Positions 56,607 through 64,000 of a stretch of 64,000 nt of DNA are shown here, one piece after another. The translations under genes were made by a program, and so were the position numbers. How positions within the stretch are numbered: the stretch's first letter is position 1; every line of letters starts with the position of its first letter. The notes under the pieces are model-generated. The model saw only the letters and a list, made by a program, of their open reading frames with translations. It searched no databases and was not told the DNA's origin. The stretch is from CAWFGW01 sp963815495 (GTDB lineage: Bacteria > Bacteroidota > Bacteroidia > Cytophagales > JAAEPT01): the NCBI GenBank assembly GCA_963815495.1, contig CAWFGW010000029.1, positions 248,001 through 312,000 on the forward strand, written 5' to 3'.

Positions 56607-56856
56607 TTACCTCCTACCTGAAATCAGATTAATAAAGAAGAGAATTACAATCGCGCCAATGGCTCCGGTAAGAATAGTGCCTAAGGTGCCTGACCCTGCG
56701 GAAATATCTAGCTTACCCAAAAGCCAATAGCCTACAAAACTACCTATCAATCCGATAACAATGTTACCAATGCAACCCAATCCTGCGCCTTGGTAAATCA
56801 AACTTCCTAACCAACCAGCTAAGCGCACCTACTATTAAAATGTATAAAATATCCAT
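56607..56856 (-). pseudogene. GlsB/YeaQ/YmgE-family small membrane protein, frameshifted
   Basis: The minus strand from the ATG at 56856 reads MDILYILIVGAL and then, one base out of frame, AGWLGSLIYQGAGLGCIGNI, VIGLIGSFVGYWLLGKLDIS and TILTGAIGAIVILFFINLIS, the family's full three-helix pattern (about 82 residues). The span is 250 nt, 3n+1; the extra base lies in about 56817-56826. A GTG at 56828 could start the truncated frame, but it would lose the first helix. Small membrane protein of unclear role, often stress-induced in other bacteria. Confidence 0.8.
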
Positions 56857-56862
56857 TGTGTT

Positions 56863-57345
56863 TTATTTAAGTTCTTTATCAAAAAACAATGCTTTTCCAG
56901 CTGCTGGATCTAGCTCGTAGCTGCCAAAGCCAAAGTCTTTATATATTTTTTGTGCTCGTTTGTTTCCTTCCAATACTTCCAAGGTAATTTTACAACAGTC
57001 TTTTGTCTTTTGCTTCTTCTTCTATTTTTTCTAATAGAATTTTTGCAACCCCTTTGCCTCTTGCTTCAGGCACCACTGCAAAATCGTGAATGTTTAACAA
57101 AGGTTTGCTTTGAAGGTAGAAAACCCAAAAAAACAATTGGCTATTGCAATAGGTTTTTCGTTTTCATAAGCTAATAAAATCAGTTTGTGAGGCGTATTAA
57201 TTAATCCTTCAATTAACTGCTGATGTAAACTGCTATCAATGGCTTTACCTCCACCCATAATATCTGTGGCATAAACATTTAGTAAGGCTAAAAAATCAGC
57301 CTGATGTTTATGAGACTTTAAATCGGTAGTAACTATTGAAATCAT
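56863..57345 (-). pseudogene. GNAT-family acetyltransferase with two compensating frameshifts
   Basis: Three frames on the minus strand join into one 160-residue GNAT: MISIVTTDLKSHKHQADFLA to CFFGFSTF; then KPLLNIHDFAVVPEARGKGV and AKILLEKIEEEAKD with the acetyl-CoA loop R-G-x-G-x-A; then CCKITLEVLEGNKRAQKIYK and DFGFGSYELDPAAGKALFFD to the stop at 56863. The first shift lies at the T-run 57109-57111 (one base missing), the second at 57001-57004 (one base extra); the total of 483 nt is a multiple of 3. Both fall in A/T runs. Substrate unknown. Confidence 0.82.
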
Positions 57346-57425
57346 ATTTCAAATTTAAAATATTTTTTAGTGCAATCTCTTTACGTGTCACATTTATGTC
57401 TACTATTGCAAAAATATAATTAGAC

Positions 57426-58036
57426 ATGTCTCTACTTTCAAAAGTTGTTCAAGTGCAGCAGATTTTTCAGGAGGTAACAGAACAGAATCAAGCTATTCAA
57501 AACCAATCGAATTTACAATGTATAACGGGCTGTGGTAAGTGTTGTCAAAACCCAAATGTTGCTGCGTTCCCTATTGAATTTCTACCGTTTGCCAGTTTCA
57601 TTGTTTCGGAAAAATCAGCTTAGTTCAGTTTTTAGACGATCTCCAAAATAGTGAGAGTGACTTATGTCCTATTTACACACCTAATTTATCAGGATCTTGT
57701 TCAGATTATTTTAATCGAGGCTTAATTTGTCGTGTTTTTGGAGCTGGTGCTCAACGTGACAAACATGGACAACCACGACTAATTACTTGCTCGTTATTAA
57801 AGGAACAGCATCCAAAAGAAGTAAAAGCAGCAGAAAGTGCATTTCAGGATAATAAGTTTGAATACACTAGCACTTATTACGATCGATTAAAAACTATTTT
57901 GCCTTCACTGAGCCATGAGACCTTACCAATAAAAGAAGCTGTTCGAGTAGCTCTTGAATATACCTTACAATACTCGATTTACTCCAACCTCTCTGACTCT
58001 GATGAGTTTGATAATTTTGAAGATACTAGTCGGTGA
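57426..58036 (+). pseudogene. YkgJ-family cysteine-cluster protein, frameshifted
   Basis: The frame from the ATG at 57426 (MSLLSKVVQVQQIFQEVTEQ) has a C-x4-C-x2-CC cluster at CITGCGKCCQNP and stops at 57623; the next frame continues the protein with SLVQFLDDLQNSESDLCPIY, FNRGLICRVFGAGAQRDKHG and a helical C-terminus to the TGA at 58034-58036. Joining at the A-run 57610-57614 (one base missing; 611 nt = 3n+2) gives about 203 residues. The family's cysteines (LCPIY, SCSDY, LICRVFG) suggest zinc or iron-sulfur binding. Its 3' end lies 15 bp from the convergent mobA. Confidence 0.82.
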
Positions 58037-58051
58037 TACGATGTTATCTGC

Positions 58052-58657
58052 TTAAACTTGTTTATGACCTAAATCTGAAGGGTGATTAAAATTTTGGAAA
58101 GCATAATCAAACGATGGATCAAACAGCACACCGTGGGTGTTTAACCGCCTTAATACGTGCATCATACTACGGTTTTTAAGAGATTCATCTTCTACCCAGG
58201 CTTTAATCCGATCTAGTCCATGGACTCTATATATAGTGGCCGCTAAGGGTTGCAGATAATTCTGGGAGAGCGGTGCTATCACTTCATGTTTTTTGTCGCT
58301 CTCATAAGCTTCATAAATTTTACTCAATGCCTTCTCATCAAAATCAATCAGATCACAGGGCAGTATAATCAAATCGTGCTGGGGAAACTTTTCATAGACC
58401 GACAACATCCCTCGCAATGGACCATTAATACTAGCAATTGGTAAATCTACCACCAACTGATGATGATCAAAAAAACGATTATAAATCCCTTCTTGCGTTT
58501 CGTTTATGGAAATAACTGTGGGCGCAACACTTGAAAGAAGCGCAAACATTTTTTCGGCCCAACGTTCTTCTTCACGGACTTTAATCATGCCTTTGTCTTC
58601 TCCCATTCGGGTACTCAATCCGCCACAAAGAACTACGCCTAATAAGTTGGTTTTCAT
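58052..58657 (-). CDS. mobA: Molybdenum cofactor guanylyltransferase
   Basis: 201 residues. The nucleotidyltransferase signature LCGGLSTRMGEDKG is at residues 11-24, with the family's later VVDLPIASINGPLRGMLSVY and LIILPCDLIDFDEKALSKIY. It attaches GMP to molybdopterin to make the (bis-)MGD cofactor used by nitrate reductase, the product of the large gene upstream. Last gene seen of the minus-strand nitrate locus; the gap to the preceding gene holds a seven-base repeat and a leader tract. Confidence 0.9.
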   Translation of the reverse strand: MKTNLLGVVLCGGLSTRMGEDKGMIKVREEERWAEKMFALLSSVAPTVISINETQEGIYNRFFDHHQLVVDLPIASINGPLRGMLSVYEKFPQHDLIILPCDLIDFDEKALSKIYEAYESDKKHEVIAPLSQNYLQPLAATIYRVHGLDRIKAWVEDESLKNRSMMHVLRRLNTHGVLFDPSFDYAFQNFNHPSDLGHKQV

Positions 58658-58741
58658 GTTTTGAGTATTAAGCAGTAAGAGATATGAGTTTTTAGCTATT
58701 AGATTGAATTAAGATTAAAATTTCGGCCTAAAAGAAAAAAT

Positions 58742-58797
58742 AATTCATAATTCATAATTCATAATTCATAATTCATAATTCATAATTCATAATTCAT
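58742..58797 (-). repeat. Heptanucleotide tandem repeat, (AATTCAT)8
   Basis: Eight perfect copies of AATTCAT on the plus strand (ATGAATT on the minus) fill 58742-58797, 9 bp past the stop of the rubredoxin gene and about 85 bp upstream of mobA. Confidence 0.95.
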
Positions 58798-58805
58798 AAA
58801 TAAGT

Positions 58806-60284
58806 CTAACTAGTCGCTATTAATAACTCATTTCTATTAATTGCAAGGAAAGATTTTTTGGGAGATTCACAAACACTACAACAATAACTTTCTGGCAACT
58901 CTTTGAAACTTGTTCCTGGAATTATCTCTTGATCTAAATCACCGATTTCTGAAAAATAAACAGTTCCACAAGAAGCACATTGGTGTACCACATCATTAAT
59001 CACCTTGGTGTTCATTACCCGTTCTTTTTCAACCAATAAGGGCTTTGCTGTGAAGGTAGCAAATTCCTTATACGCTTTCTCGTGATATAACTTAAATGCC
59101 TTTTGCAATACGTCTACCAAACCATTACGTGTAACCCATTTTTTAAAGACTTCAAACTCGTTGTAAGTAGGATTAAATTCCTTTCTGACATAAATCGTAT
59201 AAGTGCTAATTTCATTTGAACCTAAAAATTTTAGTAGAGGAGTTTTTTCTATGATGATATGTGAAAACGAATATTGTTTATCGTTGTTGATACCAATAAT
59301 GGCGCCTGTTGATGCGATATCATTTGCAGCAAATTCTTTTCGGATGTAGGCTTTTAATTCATGAGCATCGTCATCAAAATCATTAATTTGCCAGTTGAGC
59401 TCTGCCTGAGAGTGTCCTACATTTATGCCGTTCTGTGCCAGTAAAAACTTCCAATCTGTTAAATTCTCATTCGTGATCCCTTTAATCAATAATGATTTCC
59501 AAGGGGTAATATTCACAGACCCTATCATGTGTTGTTTACACAAACTTACGATAGCTTCAAGTTCACTAAATTGAAACTTTGTTTCTCGTTTATAGATGCC
59601 TAGCCAATAGTTTTCTCCACCATATGGGTGAAGCCCTTCATACGTATGAAATTCAGATACCTGATTTTGAGGTGCCAGTGTTGTTGGGGTTAACCTACCA
59701 TGCAGTCGCTGATGTAAAATGCGGGTTTTTTCTTTGATTGACAATGAAGTATCTTTATGAACTACTTCATAATCAGCTACCAACCGATGAATGTCGTCTG
59801 AATGAATCAGGTAGGGAAAGTAGAACAAATCACCTCCTTTTCTATTGCGTAAATAGACATGCCAAAAGTTGACCTGATCGGAAGGGATACAGTTGACATC
59901 GCCATAAAAACTAAAGACTAAATCCTGCTTTAAATCAGTAATATTTACTCGAATTGAAGGGATCCAGTTGATATGATCAAGAATGTCCAGAATGATACCA
60001 CCGCGCATCCAATAAGTAGATGGACTGATTCCCTCGGTTAAAAATGAACTAACAACATTGTGTTGTTGATACCCTTCTTCTCCTTCTATTTCGTAGGCAA
60101 AACCTTTGATGGATCGCTCAAAATGAGAAACACGCTCACGCGCTAACCGAATGATGATTTCTTGCCTCCGCCCAAATTGAAAATGGTTTACTCCAACCAA
60201 CTTACACAACTCAATTAAATGGGCGAAATCGTCTGTTGCCAAACGACCACCAGGTACAAACAGCTTTATTTTTTTGTGTAGCAT
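58806..60284 (-). CDS. Rubredoxin-domain protein with sulfite/nitrite-reductase-like half-domains
   Basis: 492 residues. Two ferredoxin-like half-domains of the sulfite/nitrite reductase type are visible: KIKLFVPGGRLATDDFAHLI and FQFGRRQEIIIRLA near residues 5-50, and FQFSELEAIVSLCKQHMIG with NITPWKSLLIKGI near 235-275. The Cys cluster that binds [4Fe-4S]/siroheme (C-x5-C-n-C-x3-C) is absent. The C-terminus (about 440-480) is a rubredoxin-type Fe site: CASCGTVYF and CCSVCESPKKSF. It lies between a nitrate reductase gene and mobA, so I infer an electron carrier or assembly role in nitrate/nitrite reduction, not a siroheme reductase. The ATG at 60284 is preceded by an ACTCAATACTCC leader. Confidence 0.85.
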   Translation of the reverse strand: MLHKKIKLFVPGGRLATDDFAHLIELCKLVGVNHFQFGRRQEIIIRLARERVSHFERSIKGFAYEIEGEEGYQQHNVVSSFLTEGISPSTYWMRGGIILDILDHINWIPSIRVNITDLKQDLVFSFYGDVNCIPSDQVNFWHVYLRNRKGGDLFYFPYLIHSDDIHRLVADYEVVHKDTSLSIKEKTRILHQRLHGRLTPTTLAPQNQVSEFHTYEGLHPYGGENYWLGIYKRETKFQFSELEAIVSLCKQHMIGSVNITPWKSLLIKGITNENLTDWKFLLAQNGINVGHSQAELNWQINDFDDDAHELKAYIRKEFAANDIASTGAIIGINNDKQYSFSHIIIEKTPLLKFLGSNEISTYTIYVRKEFNPTYNEFEVFKKWVTRNGLVDVLQKAFKLYHEKAYKEFATFTAKPLLVEKERVMNTKVINDVVHQCASCGTVYFSEIGDLDQEIIPGTSFKELPESYCCSVCESPKKSFLAINRNELLIATS

Positions 60285-60331
60285 TTTGGAGTATTGAGTT
60301 ATGAGTAATAAGTTTTAAGTAATGAGCTAAG
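60285..60331 (-). repeat. Leader tract of the ACTCAATACTCC family
   Basis: On the minus strand, CTTATTACTCATAACTCAATACTCCAAA runs directly into the ATG at 60284; the plus-strand side holds AGCTAACAGCTAATAGC words. Matches the leaders at 47987 and 52702. Confidence 0.55.
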
Positions 60332-63300
60332 CTAACAGCTAATAGCTTCAAGCTTTAAGCTTCCCTCAAGAATCGCTTTCACTTCTGGTTTACAACTACC
60401 ACAGCCTGTTCCTGCTCCAGTGCATGCGCATAATTCTGCGAGGTTATCACAGCCTTTTTTAATTTCTTCTAGAATATTGCCTTCTCCCACAGAGTTACAA
60501 GAACATACCAGCTTTCCTTTAACCTCTTTTGAAACACCAGTACCTTGTAACAACTCCATGCGTTTGTCGCCTAATTCTACCCGGTTTTTAATGAGCTCCT
60601 TGAATTCCACAAACTCACTTTTGCTGCCAATCAGCACACATCCTACAAGCTTATCTTTATAGATAATACATTTTTTATATTTCCGTTGAGCCAGATCGGT
60701 AAAGACTACTTGTTCGTAATCTTTGTCATCTTTTGGTACTTCAGTCATGCCTACCGAACAACAATCAAAGCCTTCCACTTTTAAGATGTTCATCAATAGC
60801 GAACCTGTATATGGATTAGACGTGTCACCCAGTAGGTATTGCGACAACAATCCCGCTTGTTCTTCTGCAGCAGCAGTGATACCAAAAAGCTGTTTTTTAA
60901 ACTCTGCAATTTCACCGATGGCATAAATACTGGGGTCGCTACTTTGAAAATAGTCGTTCACCACAATTCCTCTACCACAATCTATATCTGCTTCACGCGC
61001 AATTTCCACTCGTGGTTTGGTACCAATGGCAAACACCAACGCACTACACTCCACCGTTCGACCACTCTTCAATCGAATGGCTTGCAACGAAGATTCACCT
61101 ATAAACTCTCGTACTTCGTCATTATAAATAATTTGAATGCTGCGATCTTTCAATTCCAAATCGAGCAACTGGCTTCCCAATTCATCTAACTGGCGTTCCA
61201 TTAAACGGTTTGAACGCTGCACTACGGTGACGTGCACCCCAATTTTATTGAGTGAATCAGCTAGCTCTATCCCTAAAATACCGCCCCCCACAATGACCAC
61301 GTTGCTTTTTTCTGCTGATTTTTCCCGAATGCGTTCTGCATCTGGTCGACTACGTAAAGTGAAAATACCATCCATTGCTTTAGGGATATTTGGCGGCATA
61401 AATGCGCCACTACCTGTAGCCATGATCAGGGTATCATACTGATGGTTAACCCCGTTAGAATCGGTTATTTCTTTGTTCTTTCTATCGATTTTATCAATGG
61501 AAACGCCTGTGATAATTTCACTATCCAATACATCCCCTGCCTCTTCATCAAACTTTAATAATTTCCTCCAATCCTTCTCGCCACTTATATATTCGGGTAA
61601 TAACACACGGTTATAAAAAGGAACAGGTTCTTTGCTGAACACTGTTATTTCATCTTCATGGTTGCGTTCTCTGTACGACTTGATAAACTGGAATGCCGCA
61701 GCACCAGCACCAACGATGCAAATTTTTTGTTTAGGCTTCACAAACTTCTGAACTTCTACAGCAGCATACTTAAAATCGGGCTGCTTGGAGTATTCGTCCA
61801 CAATGGTACTGGTTAAATTATTAGCCCTATTCAAGTCTTTATTCAGCACTTTACCCCAATGCATGGGTAAAAAAACCACTCCTTTTTTAATGTCTTCTGT
61901 GACTTTAGCTGGCACTTGTACCTCACCCCTGCTGTTCTTAATAATTGCTATATCGCCATCTTTTATCCCCCGCGCTTGTGCATCATCAGGGTGAATTTCT
62001 AAATAAGGCTTAGCGATATGTTGGTTCAGTTTTTCTACTTTCCCTGTTCGGGTCATGGTATGCCAGTGATCACGAATTCGACCGGTGGTTAACACCAATG
62101 GCAAGTCTTCACTCAATACCTCTGATTCATGCGCACTTGGTGTTGCGTAGAGTTTGGCTTTTTTATTATCTGTGTAAAACTGATTGTCTGAAAATAAACG
62201 CGAAGTTCCCTTAGTCGCACCAGCTGGATAAGGCCATTGAATAGATTTTTTAGCCTTCAATAAGTCATAGGTTACACCAGATACATCCAGATTCGTACCT
62301 GCCGTTAGTCGACCATGTTCCAAGTATATTTCTTCTGCATTTTTATAGCTAAAGCCTTTTTTATGGCCTAGAGCTTGAGCAAACCGCTGGATAATTTCAA
62401 TATCTGGTATTGCTTCTCCTGGCGCTTCTATTATTTTTGGTACATAGGTTACTCTACGTTCGGAGTTTGTCATCGTACCTTCTTTTTCCATAAAGCCAGC
62501 AGCAGGTAATACTAAGTCGGCATATTTTACGGTATCGGAATTATTAGAAATATCCTGAACGACCACAAACTTGGCATTTTTTAAGGCGCGATCTGCTGCT
62601 CGAGCATTCGGCCAACTGACTAAAGGATTGGTACAGATAATCCATATGGCTTTAAGCTCCCCTGAATTTAATTTCTCCATCATTTTGGTTGCCGTCAGCC
62701 CAACCCGATCAGGAACGGAGGGCACACCCCAAAATTCTGCTACTTCTTGGCGATGTTGTGGGTTAGTGTAGTCACGGTGTGCCGCTAACATGTTGCTCAA
62801 ACCACCGACCTCTCGACCACCCATGGCGTTAGGTTGTCCCGTTAAGGATAAAGGACCTGCCCCTGGTTTTCCAATCTGTCCTGTAATTAAAGACAGTGCT
62901 AACAGATTCAGGTTTTTATTGACACCGATTGAACTTTGGTTCAAGCCCATCGTCCACATTGAAATAAACCCTTTGGCATCACCAATGTACTCCGCAGCTA
63001 ATCGTATTTGTTCTACAGGCACATCGCAAATTGCTGCAGCTTCTTCGATTGAATCTTCTAACACACTGGTTTTGTAGTCCTCAAATCCATCAACATGGTT
63101 TGCTATAAATGAGGCATCTATTTTCCCATCTTCAATAAGAATGCGTCCAATCGCTTTGAATAAATAGTTATCAGTTCCTGGCTTGAGTTGAATATGTAAA
63201 TCGGCTAACGAACACGACTGTGTTTTACGAGGATCTACCACGACCACTTTGATGTTGGGATTCGCTTCTTTATGTTGTTCTAATCTTCTAAATAAAATAG

Positions 63301-63874
63301 GATGACACCAGGCGGGATTCGCACCTGCAATAAAGAAAGTATCGGCTAACTCTATATCGGCATAACTAACCGGCACAGCATCCTCTCCCAGCACTTTTTT
63401 ATAACCAACTACTGCTGAACTCATGCACAAGCGTGAATTGGTATCAATGTTATTTGTTCCAACAAACCCTTTGACCAGTTTATTGATGATGTAATATTCT
63501 TCCGTTAATAACTGGCCGGACACGTAGAAGCCTACGCTATCGGGACCATGCTTATCAATAATCGACTTAAACACCTTTGCTGCTCGGTCAATGGCTGTAT
63601 CCCAGTTGGTACGAATCAGCTGTCCACCTCGGTTCCAACGCATCATCGGGTGAGTCAGGCGGTCAGATTTATCCATCACCGTGTAATGCAACGTACGACC
63701 TTTCGAGCACAACATGCCACGGTTTACAGGGTGACTTTCGTCTCCCTCTAAACTGATTTTGTTGTAAGCATCTTTCTTAATCACTACACCACAACCTACT
63801 CCACAATAAGAACAGGTTGAATGGTATGTTTTTGTCGTTGTCTTAGCCATATTGTTAGCTTTAAAGATGTTCAC
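60332..63874 (-). CDS. Fused assimilatory nitrate reductase (molybdopterin + FAD + BFD-type [2Fe-2S])
   Basis: 1180 residues. N-terminal [4Fe-4S] site CSYCGVGCG and MLCSKG (Cys21, 24, 28, 56 with the start at 63874; an ATG at 63850 also fits and shifts the numbers by 8). The bis-MGD catalytic region (about 60-700) has SRLCMSSAVVGYKKVLG, whose Cys is the likely Mo ligand, and the molydopterin-dinucleotide-binding end HPDDAQARGIKDGDIAIIKN. From about 720 an FAD/NAD(P)-binding pyridine-nucleotide reductase follows: KICIVGAGAAAFQF, VVIVGGGILGIELADSL, IYAIGEIAEF. The C-terminus is a BFD-like [2Fe-2S] domain: VCSCNSVGEG, CACTGAGTGCGSCKPEV. It reduces nitrate to nitrite using NAD(P)H, with the reductase fused to the catalytic subunit; in Klebsiella and Bacillus these are separate proteins. 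mobA downstream supplies its cofactor. Confidence 0.92.
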   Translation of the reverse strand: MNIFKANNMAKTTTKTYHSTCSYCGVGCGVVIKKDAYNKISLEGDESHPVNRGMLCSKGRTLHYTVMDKSDRLTHPMMRWNRGGQLIRTNWDTAIDRAAKVFKSIIDKHGPDSVGFYVSGQLLTEEYYIINKLVKGFVGTNNIDTNSRLCMSSAVVGYKKVLGEDAVPVSYADIELADTFFIAGANPAWCHPILFRRLEQHKEANPNIKVVVVDPRKTQSCSLADLHIQLKPGTDNYLFKAIGRILIEDGKIDASFIANHVDGFEDYKTSVLEDSIEEAAAICDVPVEQIRLAAEYIGDAKGFISMWTMGLNQSSIGVNKNLNLLALSLITGQIGKPGAGPLSLTGQPNAMGGREVGGLSNMLAAHRDYTNPQHRQEVAEFWGVPSVPDRVGLTATKMMEKLNSGELKAIWIICTNPLVSWPNARAADRALKNAKFVVVQDISNNSDTVKYADLVLPAAGFMEKEGTMTNSERRVTYVPKIIEAPGEAIPDIEIIQRFAQALGHKKGFSYKNAEEIYLEHGRLTAGTNLDVSGVTYDLLKAKKSIQWPYPAGATKGTSRLFSDNQFYTDNKKAKLYATPSAHESEVLSEDLPLVLTTGRIRDHWHTMTRTGKVEKLNQHIAKPYLEIHPDDAQARGIKDGDIAIIKNSRGEVQVPAKVTEDIKKGVVFLPMHWGKVLNKDLNRANNLTSTIVDEYSKQPDFKYAAVEVQKFVKPKQKICIVGAGAAAFQFIKSYRERNHEDEITVFSKEPVPFYNRVLLPEYISGEKDWRKLLKFDEEAGDVLDSEIITGVSIDKIDRKNKEITDSNGVNHQYDTLIMATGSGAFMPPNIPKAMDGIFTLRSRPDAERIREKSAEKSNVVIVGGGILGIELADSLNKIGVHVTVVQRSNRLMERQLDELGSQLLDLELKDRSIQIIYNDEVREFIGESSLQAIRLKSGRTVECSALVFAIGTKPRVEIAREADIDCGRGIVVNDYFQSSDPSIYAIGEIAEFKKQLFGITAAAEEQAGLLSQYLLGDTSNPYTGSLLMNILKVEGFDCCSVGMTEVPKDDKDYEQVVFTDLAQRKYKKCIIYKDKLVGCVLIGSKSEFVEFKELIKNRVELGDKRMELLQGTGVSKEVKGKLVCSCNSVGEGNILEEIKKGCDNLAELCACTGAGTGCGSCKPEVKAILEGSLKLEAISC

Positions 63875-63896
63875 TCACTCTGCATATACTAGGTAA

Positions 63897-64000
63897 TTAT
63901 GCTAGTATGGCTTCCTCTTCTTCATTTTCTACTGGAACAGTTTTTACTTGACTTCCCTTGATTTCCAGTAGCTCGTTTAATTGGTCTAGTCGCTCTTGCT
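63897..64000 (-). CDS. C-terminus of an unidentified protein (runs off the window)
   Basis: On the minus strand the frame QERLDQLNELLEIKGSQVKT then VPVENEEEEAILA ends at 63897. Only about 33 residues are visible: a helical stretch and an acidic tail. It ends 22 bp before the nitrate reductase start, on the same strand, so is probably part of the nitrate operon (a transporter or a nitrite-reductase gene would be usual), but the residues do not identify it. Confidence 0.55.
   Translation of the reverse strand, partial: QERLDQLNELLEIKGSQVKTVPVENEEEEAILA

Noticed and set aside
56828..56830. GTG as the true start of the GlsB-like gene
   Set aside because: It would remove the family's first membrane helix, whereas the shifted frame from 56856 supplies the exact missing residues.

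Overview
The window looks like a chromosomal segment of a Bacteroidota bacterium, most likely in the order Flavobacteriales. The evidence is a very large secreted protein ending in a gliding-motility-type (type B) C-terminal domain, a PorP/SprF gene directly behind it, TonB-dependent uptake with ExbB/ExbD/TonB, candidate TAnnTTTG -7 promoter elements, weak or absent Shine-Dalgarno sequences, and low GC outside the repeats. I cannot name the species.

Layout. 1-8 kb is housekeeping: the end of a TetR-TolC efflux operon, an HPt protein, an alpha/beta hydrolase, metG, pth, prs-rplY and tRNA-Gln. 8-11 kb holds convergent polyamine genes: speA, and an nspC that carries a frameshift. 11-14 kb holds four small outer-membrane proteins, three of them related paralogs. 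14-38.5 kb is dominated by one uninterrupted 7826-residue surface protein and its PorP/SprF partner. 38.8-47 kb holds tRNA-Leu, a PhoB-like response regulator with a TPR protein, an outer-membrane protein, a beta-helix lipoprotein and a TonB-dependent receptor. Direct repeats resembling Pho boxes precede three of these transcription units. 47-51 kb is an exbB-exbD-exbD-tonB energy-transduction locus with two uncharacterised membrane proteins. 51-58 kb is a mixed accessory stretch: a trans-sulfuration enzyme, a VTT membrane protein, NDH-2, a fatty-acid-hydroxylase-family protein, a lipoprotein, and several small genes broken by single-base indels. 58-64 kb is a minus-strand nitrate-assimilation locus: mobA, a rubredoxin protein with sulfite-reductase-like half-domains, and a fused molybdopterin/FAD/[2Fe-2S] nitrate reductase.

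The most striking item is the giant protein. Its coding sequence contains two adjacent tandem arrays, each with higher-order structure: 11 units of 234 bp (with an apparent 936-bp super-period) and 7 units of 1374 bp, each made of four 219-bp subunits plus a 498-bp module. The 1374-bp units themselves follow a 4122-bp super-period. The 73-residue subunit has no lysine or arginine and about 11 acidic residues, so the stalk is strongly anionic and invisible to trypsin. Every period is a multiple of three, so copy number can change without breaking the frame.

Two further patterns recur. At least six single-base indels break five genes (nspC, a cystathionine-type lyase, a GlsB-like gene, a GNAT acetyltransferase twice, a YkgJ-type protein); sequencing error and real decay cannot be separated from this text. 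Start codons of several genes are preceded by shared leader words: TTAACCAAAATTA before three outer-membrane protein genes (a variant before a fourth), and ACTCAATACTCC-type tracts before five unrelated genes.
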